From assembly GCA_947053455.1 (NCBI GenBank), contig CAMRSV010000004.1, forward strand, positions 1 through 64,000: a stretch of 64,000 nucleotides of DNA, read 5' to 3'. The translations under genes were made by a program, and so were the position numbers. This DNA is from an uncultured Alphaproteobacteria bacterium. Lineage in GTDB: Bacteria > Pseudomonadota > Alphaproteobacteria > Rs-D84. Below are positions 51,438-59,047 of this stretch, in pieces. Numbering within the stretch: position 1 is the stretch's first letter; each line of letters opens with the position of its first letter. The notes under the pieces were generated by a model that saw nothing but the letters and a program-made list of their open reading frames with translations, was not told where the DNA came from and did not search any database.

Positions 51438-51599
51438 CCGCCAGGAATCAGTTATGTTTTGAATATAAAAACATATAGCGAGCAACTCCCCGGGAAATCG
51501 GGGCTTTTTACTTATAACTCATCCATGGTATATCGCGAATTTTCAAAAATCGGCAAATAAAAAGCAGTTTCTATACATTGGCCTTTTTCGCCCTGGCAC
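51438..51599 (+). repeat. Right boundary direct repeat of the 22-kb island
   Basis: Diverged copy of 29362-29523. Begins CCGCCAGGAATCAGTTAT and includes the same terminator hairpin (GCCCCG-type, 51487-51510). It abuts the stop codon of the candidate immunity gene at 51599. Confidence 0.65.
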
Positions 51600-51934
51600 T
51601 AGAATTGTAATATAAGTATAAATAATCCAAGCACCAATGTCGGGCTCAACATCCATAAAAATGCAGACATGAATTTGCATTTGATAAGTTTATAGATGCC
51701 TGTCCCTGTACCAAATGACATGAGTATTGCCAATATTCCAAATGTTGTCACATAGGTCAAAGGACTATGCCATAACCATCCCATAGATTCAGCACCCCAA
51801 TAGCAAATAGCAATATCGCAATTGCGTGTTATTTCGTGTATGGTGTCAATTAATAAATAACAAATCAGCCAAGCGTTGCATACGCATATTGTGCCAAACA
51901 AACATAAATATAATGTCTTTAAAACTTTATTCAT
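51599..51934 (-). CDS. Small three-helix membrane protein, candidate immunity protein
   Basis: 111 residues. Three membrane helices (about 5-30, 55-76, 88-110) with a periplasmic loop holding two cysteines (RNCDIAICYW) and a basic cytoplasmic turn. Five bases after the stop of the Tlde1-like toxin on the same strand. The layout TM - Cys..Cys loop - TM - basic turn - TM is shared with the proteins at 55146 and 55495. Role as immunity is inferred from position and topology. Confidence 0.6.
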   Translation of the reverse strand: MNKVLKTLYLCLFGTICVCNAWLICYLLIDTIHEITRNCDIAICYWGAESMGWLWHSPLTYVTTFGILAILMSFGTGTGIYKLIKCKFMSAFLWMLSPTLVLGLFILILQF

Positions 51935-51938
51935 GTGG

Positions 51939-52928
51939 TTAATACTTTACGTGCACTATAACATCTTTGCCATTTTTTTCAAACCATTTTGCAAATCCAT
52001 CCATGCCTTTTTCTAAATCTATGCATCCGGCTGAACCAAAAGAAACACCTCCATGAATAGAAAAGTTACTGCGATTCAATATATTGGTTTCATTTGCGGG
52101 TTCTAGCCAAATTCTATGATTCCCCCAAGCAGCGCTACCCCCTTTCCAGCTTGTTTGTTTTTTTATTGTAGAATAATCGTCCCTATGCTGTAATTTTGAT
52201 TGTCTGGCAACATAGAGCCCCTCTGGTATCGGACCTTTGGATTTGACGGCTTGATTTTCTTTTCCTTGATAGTCGGGCTTTCCTGACATTGCGCCCCAAT
52301 ATCCAGTTCTTTTACTGTTATCATAGGTGGTTAAAGCAATTCCATCAAATATTGCGATTTGGTTTTTGTTTGTGTTTACCGGATATTCAAATGTTGCGCC
52401 GTGTGATTCAAATTTACTGTTTATTGCAGACTCTGTTGCGTCGCCCGGAAATATTTTACCAGTCGCGGTCAATCCATTATCTTTTTGAAAGTTTTTAATT
52501 GCGGTCACTAGGGCGTCATTCGGATAGCCGTTAAACTTGTCTTCTGTTTCACTGCGCGGTTCCGGTTTGTAATAATTCATTTTGTTTAAGTAAGTTTTTA
52601 GTTTTATAACATCACTACTATTGGAATTAGTGTCAGAAGAAAAGCCTTTTGTTAAAGAAAATTTTTGTTCCTTATTTTTATCTTTGTCTTCGTCTTTTTC
52701 ACGTTTTCCGCCTTGGTAATGATATGGACAAATCCTTTCATATGCACCAACTTTGGCACCATCGGAACGTGTATATCCGCCCACTTGAATTATGCCACTG
52801 CATTCTTCCTCATCATTCGAGCTATTCTGATTATTGCCAGTTCTTGCTTTTATATATGTTTTGTACGCAGTATTGGCAAGTTGCAACCAATCTTTGGTTG
52901 TCATGCTTGTGTATTCTTTTAATGCCAT
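51939..52928 (-). CDS. Polymorphic toxin with peptidoglycan-binding and Tlde1-like (DUF2778) L,D-transpeptidase domain
   Basis: 329 residues, no signal peptide. N-terminal module with YTRSDGAKV and CPYH (about 43-70), a charged Lys/Glu/Asp linker, a PG_binding_1-like domain (about 105-172, ALVTAIKNFQKDNGLTATGKI), then a DUF2778/Tlde1 domain (about 190-329) with GPIPEGLYVAR, H292 in SIHGG and the catalytic C302 in GSAGCID. Tlde1 proteins are antibacterial effectors that edit peptidoglycan crosslinks. The promoter is separated from the ORF by an intrinsic terminator. Delivery route not visible in this window. Confidence 0.8.
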   Translation of the reverse strand: MALKEYTSMTTKDWLQLANTAYKTYIKARTGNNQNSSNDEEECSGIIQVGGYTRSDGAKVGAYERICPYHYQGGKREKDEDKDKNKEQKFSLTKGFSSDTNSNSSDVIKLKTYLNKMNYYKPEPRSETEDKFNGYPNDALVTAIKNFQKDNGLTATGKIFPGDATESAINSKFESHGATFEYPVNTNKNQIAIFDGIALTTYDNSKRTGYWGAMSGKPDYQGKENQAVKSKGPIPEGLYVARQSKLQHRDDYSTIKKQTSWKGGSAAWGNHRIWLEPANETNILNRSNFSIHGGVSFGSAGCIDLEKGMDGFAKWFEKNGKDVIVHVKY

Positions 52929-52954
52929 TAATAAATCCTTTTGAAAAATAAAAA

Positions 52955-52973
52955 AGTCGGCACAATGCCGACT
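52955..52973 (-). terminator. Terminator between promoter and start of the Tlde1-like toxin
   Basis: AGTCGGCA / TGCCGACT hairpin followed on the minus strand by TTTTTT, 27 bases before the toxin start and 18 bases after the -10 box. Confidence 0.75.
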
Positions 52974-52990
52974 AAAATTAACTCACTTGT

Positions 52991-53019
52991 ATTATACCAC
53001 AAAACACGATAAAAAGCAA
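52991..53019 (-). promoter_or_regulatory. Promoter of the Tlde1-like toxin
   Basis: Minus strand TTGCTT (53014-53019), 17-base spacer, TATAAT (52991-52996). The spacer resembles that of the promoter at 53106-53134. Confidence 0.6.
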
Positions 53020-53105
53020 TATATAAAGCATGTTAAAATTGATGTTTGGGAGCAGTGGCAAAGATTTCCGCCACACTGCATGGCTATTTTCCGGATAGTA
53101 TTTCA

Positions 53106-53134
53106 TTGATTTTTATGCTTGTTTGTGGTATACT
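53106..53134 (+). promoter_or_regulatory. Promoter of the MuF-lysozyme toxin
   Basis: TTGATT (53106-53111), 17-base spacer, TATACT (53129-53134); spacer ends GTTTGTGG as in the divergent toxin promoter (TTTTGTGG). Confidence 0.6.
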
Positions 53135-53149
53135 ATATACCGTGAACAA

Positions 53150-53206
53150 AGGCGACAAATGTCGCCGTTTTTTATTGCCCAGTTCGCACACGGGGCTTTT
53201 TTATTT
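53150..53206 (+). terminator. Two terminators between promoter and start of the MuF-lysozyme toxin
   Basis: GGCGAC/GTCGCC (53151-53156 with 53161-53166) then TTTTTT, followed by a second GCCC/GGGC hairpin with a six-T run around 53176-53204. The start codon is at 53224. Confidence 0.75.
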
Positions 53207-53223
53207 GCATAAAGGAATCACAA

Positions 53224-54390
53224 ATGAAAACACCACAATTTTTGCGGAAGTTGTTATCGTCGCCTGCATATATGGATAAAAACAGCAAGGTGTACGCCAT
53301 GGCGGAAAAATACTTGAATCTGCTGTATCCTGGCGCGGCACAACTTGACGCCACCGGTCGCATGACCGAACCAAAATACGATATGACATTAGAGCAATTT
53401 CGTAAGGCCCAAAAGGCATTAGAGTCTGCGCTAGAAGAAGCAATAGCCGATGCCGAAGCGGAATATGAAGAAGCCGGTCGCCAGATAGATGTTGAAGATT
53501 ATGTAGAATTAGAAGAAACAATAGATGTTCGTGTTCTGATGCCAGATGGCGCAATAGAAAATAAACAGCTGGAGGTTTATACCCTTGACCTGCCAGAGGA
53601 CGATGATGATATGCCAAATGGTAAACCACGGGGCGTATGGCGTTGGCATAGTGAAGATGGCGATAACACCTGTTCCGCGTGTGCATCGCGCGATGGCGAA
53701 ATATATGAAAGCGAGGATGATATCCCTTCAAGCCCATTACATCCCAATTGCCGATGCAGCATAACCGAGGATGTAATAGACGCGGTCGGTCGCACGATCG
53801 GCAGCAAGTCGTATACGCCAAAAGCAAAAGAAGAAAAGAATGAGATTGAAAAAGATGCAAAAGAAATGACCAAAGATGAGAAATTTGAAGAAGCATATAA
53901 TAAATTACAAGAGCCAGAAGGGGGTTATACAGACGGCAAGAATCAAGTTCGTGACGAACCAACAAATATGGGAATAAAGCAAAGTACGTTGGATGACTAT
54001 GCTCGAAAGCACTCGGAAAAAGATTTGCCAAGCGATGTCAAAAATTTGCAACCTAGCCAGGCCAAAGAAATTTATAAAGACGCCTATTGGGATAACACAA
54101 ATATTCCAAAAATTGAAAATGATCGAGTGCGAAATGCGGTCTTTGACATGAACGTAATGGGTGGTGCCGGATGTGTGGTTCAAAGAGCCTTGAATGATTT
54201 TGGTAATGCAGGGCTTGCAGTTGACGGAAAAATTGGCCCGAAGACTATTGATGCCTTAAATTCTATCCCCGCAAATAGCGTATCGGATTTTATGGAAACT
54301 TTGAAGGCTCATCGCTTTGAATATTTACAGAAAACAGACAATTGGCCAACGTCTAAGAATGGTTGGACGAAACGTACGAATAAATATTAA
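53224..54390 (+). CDS. MuF-domain toxin with C-terminal GH108-like lysozyme
   Basis: 388 residues. RBS AAAGGAA. Residues 1-180: MuF/minor-head-protein type region ending in C150-x2-C153 and HPNCRC (173-178), the phage head morphogenesis signature. A Lys/Glu-rich linker follows (200-220). Residues 221-388: Glyco_hydro_108-like lysozyme with EGGY (232-235, catalytic Glu candidate) and a PG_binding_3-like segment (NDFGNAGLAVDGKIGPKTIDA). MuF proteins with toxin C-termini are known phage-borne polymorphic toxins. The convergent secreted protein at 54387 is a likely immunity partner. Confidence 0.8.
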   Translation: MKTPQFLRKLLSSPAYMDKNSKVYAMAEKYLNLLYPGAAQLDATGRMTEPKYDMTLEQFRKAQKALESALEEAIADAEAEYEEAGRQIDVEDYVELEETIDVRVLMPDGAIENKQLEVYTLDLPEDDDDMPNGKPRGVWRWHSEDGDNTCSACASRDGEIYESEDDIPSSPLHPNCRCSITEDVIDAVGRTIGSKSYTPKAKEEKNEIEKDAKEMTKDEKFEEAYNKLQEPEGGYTDGKNQVRDEPTNMGIKQSTLDDYARKHSEKDLPSDVKNLQPSQAKEIYKDAYWDNTNIPKIENDRVRNAVFDMNVMGGAGCVVQRALNDFGNAGLAVDGKIGPKTIDALNSIPANSVSDFMETLKAHRFEYLQKTDNWPTSKNGWTKRTNKY

Positions 54391-54782
54391 ATATCATTTT
54401 CTTTGAAATGCCACCGTCCAGACACATAATCATCAATATATTCCGGAACATCGCTTATAGGGGTGCAGTTTGACTGCATCCCCAAATTTCTCCCATTGAC
54501 ATAAACATAAGCAATGTCAATAGGGGTGCTGTCTATTAAAATCTGGTACAAGGTTTCGTTTGTTGGTTTATAATATACCGACTGTATTTCTACATTGTTT
54601 ATGTATTTAATCGCAGGCTCTTTGTCCATACATGGTGCACAGAACTCAATATAAAATTCTACATTTTTTAATATGTTATACGCATTATTTGCAACGTCTT
54701 TCGGAATCAATGCACATTGATCAGCTTTGAGCGGCTGCAATGAAAATATAATCACCAGAAAGCAGAAAAATAATTTTTTCAT
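54387..54782 (-). CDS. Secreted periplasmic protein, candidate lysozyme-toxin immunity
   Basis: 131 residues. Signal peptide about 1-20 (ending LKA), four or five cysteines in the mature part (CALIP, CAPC, SNC), no membrane helix afterwards. Its 3' end overlaps the 3' end of the lysozyme toxin by 4 bases, convergent. A periplasmic protein beside a peptidoglycan hydrolase toxin fits a lysozyme-inhibitor type immunity role; no recognised inhibitor family (Ivy, MliC) is seen. Confidence 0.6.
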   Translation of the reverse strand: MKKLFFCFLVIIFSLQPLKADQCALIPKDVANNAYNILKNVEFYIEFCAPCMDKEPAIKYINNVEIQSVYYKPTNETLYQILIDSTPIDIAYVYVNGRNLGMQSNCTPISDVPEYIDDYVSGRWHFKENDI

Positions 54783-54873
54783 GATATGAATTTTATCGGT
54801 TTTATCTCATTGAGTCAAATACATTTACGAAAAACAATAGACAAGATTTAATTGGTTATGCAATATAGTATCG

Positions 54874-55132
54874 ATGAAAAAGTTTGTTGATTTTATTTGC
54901 AGTGTTGTGTGTCTGGCTCTGTTCTTGTTTTTTTGGAATGATTTGGTGGGCCTCTCGTGTTTGGTTGGAACCAGCAAAAGAAACCAATACCTATGGTCGT
55001 GATAATTTCAGCATTCATGGCGGCTGGGCGCCTGGGTCTGCCGGTTGCATTGATATGACAAGTAATATTAAAAATTTTGTTGCGCTATTCGAATTTGTCG
55101 GTAAAGATTTAATTGTAGAGGTAAAATATTAG
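54874..55132 (+). pseudogene. Chimeric fragment: immunity-gene 5' end joined to Tlde1 toxin 3' end
   Basis: 54874-54950 is nearly identical to the start of the 55495 membrane-protein gene. After the junction, another frame encodes RVWLEPAKETN..., SIHGG and GSAGCID to VEVKY, clearly the last 58 residues of a Tlde1-like toxin (compare 51939-52928). The two parts are out of frame, so the toxin end could be made only from an artificial ATG at 54884. Catalytic His and Cys are kept. An orphan toxin tip, typical of recombining toxin loci. Confidence 0.75.
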
Positions 55133-55145
55133 GGACTAACGTAAC

Positions 55146-55484
55146 ATGAAAATAAATTGGCAAAAAAACATGTATTGCAATGCTGTGATTCTGTGGGGGG
55201 CATTGTTTGTATTTTTGATGGATTTATCGGCAATGGGACGTATTACAAAATACGATGAAGTGTGGTGGCCTTTTTGTTATGATTTATCTGAAAAATCACG
55301 ATATTTATGCATGGCTAACTATGATGTTGTCAGTATTATATGTGTATTGGCAGGACTCGTGTTTCTTACATATAAACTAGTCCCTGTATATAAAACACGA
55401 TTGTTATGGATGCCATTAGCAGGATTATTTATAGGGATTTTTGTCTGGCCGATAATTCAATCGCTATTATATTGGTTAATGTAA
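55146..55484 (+). CDS. Small three-helix membrane protein, candidate immunity protein
   Basis: 112 residues. Helices at about 10-28, 58-78, 86-110, with a periplasmic loop with two cysteines (PFCYDLSEKSRYLCMANYD) and basic turn VYKTR. Same plan as 51599-51934. It follows the orphan Tlde1 fragment by 13 bases, as an immunity gene would follow its toxin. Confidence 0.6.
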   Translation: MKINWQKNMYCNAVILWGALFVFLMDLSAMGRITKYDEVWWPFCYDLSEKSRYLCMANYDVVSIICVLAGLVFLTYKLVPVYKTRLLWMPLAGLFIGIFVWPIIQSLLYWLM

Positions 55485-55494
55485 AATACAATTG

Positions 55495-55809
55495 ATGAAG
55501 AAGTATTTTGATTTTATTTGCAGTGTTGTGTGTCTGGCTCTGTTCTTGTTTTTTTGGAATGATTTGGTCGGTCTGTTAACTAATGGGAAATGGGATGGAG
55601 TATTCTGTTTTATTTGCAGTCGCGATTGCTTGATATTGATAGATCGTATCGCGATGACATTTTGTGCAATAATCTTTGTCCCGTTTGCGATAGAAACCGT
55701 AAGACATCATAAGTGGAAATTTCTGTTTGTACCAATATTGGCGTGTGTTTTGTGGTTTGCGATAATGATGTTGCATTTATGGATTGTGTACATATTTTTT
55801 ATACGATAA
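55495..55809 (+). CDS. Small three-helix membrane protein, candidate immunity protein
   Basis: 104 residues. Helices at about 7-24, 45-66, 76-100, loop cysteines (CFICSRDC), basic turn RHHKWK. Its first 75 bases are duplicated at 54874-54950. Third member of the immunity-like group, eleven bases after the second. In-frame TTG just upstream is ignored in favour of the ATG. Confidence 0.6.
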   Translation: MKKYFDFICSVVCLALFLFFWNDLVGLLTNGKWDGVFCFICSRDCLILIDRIAMTFCAIIFVPFAIETVRHHKWKFLFVPILACVLWFAIMMLHLWIVYIFFIR

Positions 55810-55825
55810 TAACAAAATGGTCAAT

Positions 55826-56029
55826 TTATAAATGCACAATCTCAATATCTGTGAATTGATTTGCGATGTGTTCGGCAGCGTGGCGGCGGTTGCCGAAAAT
55901 TGGTACACCACTAGGCCACGAACCACGCCAAATATGGGATTTTTGTCTATCTAACCAGTCGGTGTATTTATAAAATTGCAACTTTGACTGTCGGGTAATG
56001 TATGTGCCTTCGGGTGGGGGCTTTATTTT
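55826..56029 (-). pseudogene. Chimeric remnant: Tlde1 toxin middle fused to DUF488 tail
   Basis: An open frame of 67 codons with no start codon reads KPPPEGTYITRQSKLQ ... VPIFGN, which aligns with GPIPEGLYVARQSKLQ ... AAWGN of the 51939 toxin, and continues directly with RRHAAEHIANQFTDIEIVHL, which aligns with the C-terminus of the DUF488 protein at 47647. So two unrelated genes of this region were joined by recombination and left as a relic. Confidence 0.75.
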
Positions 56030-56117
56030 TCAAGCCATGATTTAATTTTTTTTATCGTTTTCGTACAATGTCAGTGATGTGCCATCACATATAGGAACCT
56101 ACCTGTGGTGGGTCGGG

Positions 56118-56594
56118 TTAATAATTGCCGCGTGTATCAAATGTGTATTTATTGCCCGTCTTGGACAGAGTATGGCGTTTATAGGCGGATTCTAATTCGT
56201 CGGCGATTTTTTGTGGTGCGGCGGTTTGTGGATATGTGCCGTATTCAATAACTTGAATATTTCCAATTTTGCGATTCGGTCTCGCTGCGCTCGACCGAAT
56301 TATAGATGTGACAGATTTAGGCAAAGCGGGGCGGCCGGCAATATCGCGCGCATTTGGAGTAATCCAGCTCCTACGTCCGTCATGGTCGGCGCACCGGACA
56401 GATCCGTCTTCTTCAGACGAGGCCGACCAGAAATATCCAGGCAAATGTTTTTCTTTGTCAACTGATGTGCCGCCAATCATTGCGCCTAATATAACGGCTA
56501 AATCAGTTGGTGCGGCGGCAACGCCATATTCTTTTAATACAGACAGGGCATCAGCGCCCCATATTTGATTTTCGGTTAGAAATGTTGTTTCCAT
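56118..56594 (-). CDS. Uncharacterised protein, probably truncated
   Basis: 158 residues from ATG 56594, no strong RBS. N-terminus METTFLTENQIWGADALSVLKEYG, then GYFWSAS..GSVRCADHDGRRSW and IAGRPALP, and ends abruptly at FDTRGNY. The FWSAS/ARDIAGRPALP pattern resembles the N-terminal part of longer proteins from gut bacteria (DUF6273-like, weak memory), so the 3' part may have been lost near the chimeric toxin remnant. It contains a palindrome at 56274-56300. Confidence 0.4.
   Translation of the reverse strand: METTFLTENQIWGADALSVLKEYGVAAAPTDLAVILGAMIGGTSVDKEKHLPGYFWSASSEEDGSVRCADHDGRRSWITPNARDIAGRPALPKSVTSIIRSSAARPNRKIGNIQVIEYGTYPQTAAPQKIADELESAYKRHTLSKTGNKYTFDTRGNY
56274..56300. repeat. 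REP-like palindrome inside the 56118-56594 reading frame
   Basis: ATTCGGTC / GACCGAAT with inner TCGCTGCGCT. A GC-rich palindrome in an otherwise ordinary coding stretch. Confidence 0.55.
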
Positions 56595-56843
56595 AATACT
56601 TTTGACCCGGCATCTATCGATTCCCATCTCCCACTATGGGAAATTATATCTTATTTTTATTTAATTTACAAGATGTTAAAGATTTTTTCGTTCTTTTGGG
56701 GCATAAATTTTAAATTCGCAATATTTACCAACACGGTATTTTCGATTTGCCAAATCAGATGCCAATTTCTTTATGAAAATTTTCCTTTTTAATTATAGTT
56801 TACCGGCGCATTCAATAAATATCAAAATTAAGATAACTTTGGG

Positions 56844-56872
56844 TTGATTTTATTCCTTTTGACAACTATAAT
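56844..56872 (+). promoter_or_regulatory. Promoter of the HTH regulator
   Basis: TTGATT (56844-56849), 17-base spacer, TATAAT (56867-56872). An overlapping TTGACA lies at 56858. The stretch 56595-56843 is AT-rich with no gene seen. Confidence 0.6.
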
Positions 56873-56925
56873 AAGATTGTAGTTCGAATAAGTTATGGGC
56901 TATGTGAATTTTTTGGAGAGGGGAA

Positions 56926-57177
56926 ATGACACATAAAGATATTTGGAATGCGTTGGATGAAATGGCGGCGGCGCAAAATTTGTCCTGTTCTGGATTGGCA
57001 AAGCAAAGTGGATTAAGTTCCACGACATTTAATAAAAGCAAGCGTTATACCAGTGACGGCAAGGCGCGATGGGTGTCAATGCAAAGCCTGGCAAAGGTTT
57101 TGGATGCAATAGGAATGGATTTATCCTATTTCGCGGGCTTTGTAGATGGACAGAAAAACAACGCGGCGGCACAATAA
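56926..57177 (+). CDS. Small XRE-family HTH transcription regulator
   Basis: 83 residues, RBS GGAGAGGGG. HTH at about 17-40 (CSGLAKQSGLSSTTFNKSKRY), then SMQSLAKVLDAIGMDLSYFAGFV, the usual second half of Cro/CI-like regulators of the SOS/phage-repressor N-terminal type. No protease or sensor domain. 41 bases before the acetyltransferase gene, possibly in the same transcript. Confidence 0.8.
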   Translation: MTHKDIWNALDEMAAAQNLSCSGLAKQSGLSSTTFNKSKRYTSDGKARWVSMQSLAKVLDAIGMDLSYFAGFVDGQKNNAAAQ

Positions 57178-57218
57178 TTTTGATATAGTTTGGGGGATAT
57201 TGTGCTATAATCTGATAT

Positions 57219-57827
57219 ATGAATAATATCAGATATTTTAAGTTGCGTGATGCACAGCAGCTGGTTCGTATGATAGGGGCGGAATGGGATTTGGCCAAGC
57301 GCGCCACCAGGGCCGGACGACTGTGTGATTGGATTTATTGCACTGAAATACTTGCTGTAAATACCGATATGCTGGTTTTAACGGCGAATAATGGTCGGCC
57401 GATTGGATTTGCCGGATATTCCCAGAAAAATGCACGGCGTCACGTGTTTCGGCGCATCGTTTGGCGCGCGGTTCACTTTGTTTTGTCATTGGCGGTAAGG
57501 AACCGTGGTGCGTTGCGTGAATACTATGATGTCTATAACTATGCGCCGGCGGATATTGCGCGCCAATTTGATGCGGAATGTGACATATTGATTGTTGATA
57601 AATGTCATCGCGGTGGGGCGGGGCGCGTGCTGTTTATGGAAATGATGCGCGATGCCGCCGTGCGCGGCGTTAAAAAAATGCGCATAGACACAGATGACAG
57701 TTGCAGTGTCGGCTTTTACCGTGCCCAAGGCGCGCGTGAGGTTTATCGTGCCACGGCGGCAAACGGCGGCGAAAAGGATGCGGAAAATGTATATGTATTT
57801 TCCGCCGAACCAGAAAAAATTATATAG
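57219..57827 (+). CDS. GNAT family N-acetyltransferase
   Basis: 202 residues. GNAT motif A is visible as ILIVDKCHRGGAGRVLFMEMMRDA (acetyl-CoA pyrophosphate loop R-x-x-G-x-G/A) and motif B as MRIDTDDSCSVGFYRAQGARE. An insert with Arg-rich helix (about 70-95) is unusual. Overlaps the start of the radical SAM gene by 41 bases, so the pair is translationally linked; a joint role in modifying a small molecule or peptide is possible. Confidence 0.8.
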   Translation: MNNIRYFKLRDAQQLVRMIGAEWDLAKRATRAGRLCDWIYCTEILAVNTDMLVLTANNGRPIGFAGYSQKNARRHVFRRIVWRAVHFVLSLAVRNRGALREYYDVYNYAPADIARQFDAECDILIVDKCHRGGAGRVLFMEMMRDAAVRGVKKMRIDTDDSCSVGFYRAQGAREVYRATAANGGEKDAENVYVFSAEPEKII

Positions 57828-59031
57828 AACGCCATGCAATAAAACTGTTATCAATGCTATGGATGAAGATGATGTTATTTTAATGTCTGGCAATAATGGC
57901 GCAGATAATGCGAGCCCGCAAAATATTTTTGCGGTTATTCGCGATAAGCTTAAAGGGGATTTTTCGCGTCGGTGTTTTATGGACACTTGGCGCGATGTAC
58001 CGATAGATATCAGGTTCCGTTGCACCAACCGGTGTGATGAAAATTGTGCGCGTTGCTTTGAATGTTCCGGACCAAATAACCCGTTGCAGGTATTGCCGGT
58101 ATCCGATATTGCGTATTATCAAAATTCAATGAAACATTTAAATGGGACTTACATGACTGGCGGGGAATGGTCACTGATATATGATGTTGCCCCCGGTTAT
58201 ATGTTGCAGGTATTTGATTCGATAAATTTGAGTAATTCAGACGCGTATAATATCCAAACAAATTGCCGGTGGGTCTTTGGGCCAAATCGTGACAAGATAT
58301 ATTCGGATTTGCAGAAAATTCAGACAAAACTGGGACGTGCCGGAAAAATACTTAAACTGGATGTGTCTGTTGACAGGTTCCGCTCAAAAGCAGCATTGGA
58401 CGGTGTTCGTGAACTGATATGTCGTGTTGCCACAGATAAGCATTTTAATAATACAAAAATTCGTATAATGTCATCGCGGTTGGATTATCGCATGGCAAAC
58501 GATACTGTTTTAAAGCCGGAATATTTCAAAGCGCGTGGAATACCACTGCGTTTTGAACCGCGTGACGTCTTTTTCCCGTTTTTTCAGGTGTTCTATGCTA
58601 ATAATAAACGCATGATTATTCACGAAGAAAATACGACCATGCGTATTGGTCGTGCCGCAAAAAACAAAATTGGTTATAAAATCTTTTATCCGGAAAAACA
58701 ATGCGGTGGAATTGCTGGTGCTGATAAATGCATGGAATTGAGTTTCCGCGAAGATGGCACTGTTAAATGGCATAGTTATTATGACTGGAATATTATTGTC
58801 CCGTATAAGAATGTAAACGGCCAAAACAAATCGATTGAGCAAATAAAGCAAGAATTATTGCAAAAGGCGTGGCGCAAGCACTTAAAACAAAGTTTTTCAG
58901 AAACTGCATGGTCAATGGTTCCATTGATTGGACCCATCCGGGACTATAACAGAAACCGGCAGATTAAGAAGTCTTTTAATCAAAACCAAGCACGCATTGT
59001 ATATCAAGTGAAAAAAGTTAACAGTTATTAA
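57787..59031 (+). CDS. Radical SAM protein of unknown function
   Basis: 414 residues from ATG 57787, eight bases after AAGGA inside the GNAT gene; 57793 or 57859 are alternatives. Cluster motif C83-DEN-C87-AR-C90, flanked by extra C79 and C93. GGEWSL corresponds to the SAM-binding GGE motif, and LDVSVD to the beta-4 strand. C-terminal part has CGGIAGADKCMELSFREDGTVKWHSY, a SPASM/twitch-like arrangement with two cysteines. Target unknown; the overlap with a GNAT gene suggests a two-step modification. Confidence 0.75.
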   Translation: MYMYFPPNQKKLYRTPCNKTVINAMDEDDVILMSGNNGADNASPQNIFAVIRDKLKGDFSRRCFMDTWRDVPIDIRFRCTNRCDENCARCFECSGPNNPLQVLPVSDIAYYQNSMKHLNGTYMTGGEWSLIYDVAPGYMLQVFDSINLSNSDAYNIQTNCRWVFGPNRDKIYSDLQKIQTKLGRAGKILKLDVSVDRFRSKAALDGVRELICRVATDKHFNNTKIRIMSSRLDYRMANDTVLKPEYFKARGIPLRFEPRDVFFPFFQVFYANNKRMIIHEENTTMRIGRAAKNKIGYKIFYPEKQCGGIAGADKCMELSFREDGTVKWHSYYDWNIIVPYKNVNGQNKSIEQIKQELLQKAWRKHLKQSFSETAWSMVPLIGPIRDYNRNRQIKKSFNQNQARIVYQVKKVNSY

Positions 59032-59047
59032 ACGTAGTTTTTTTCAT

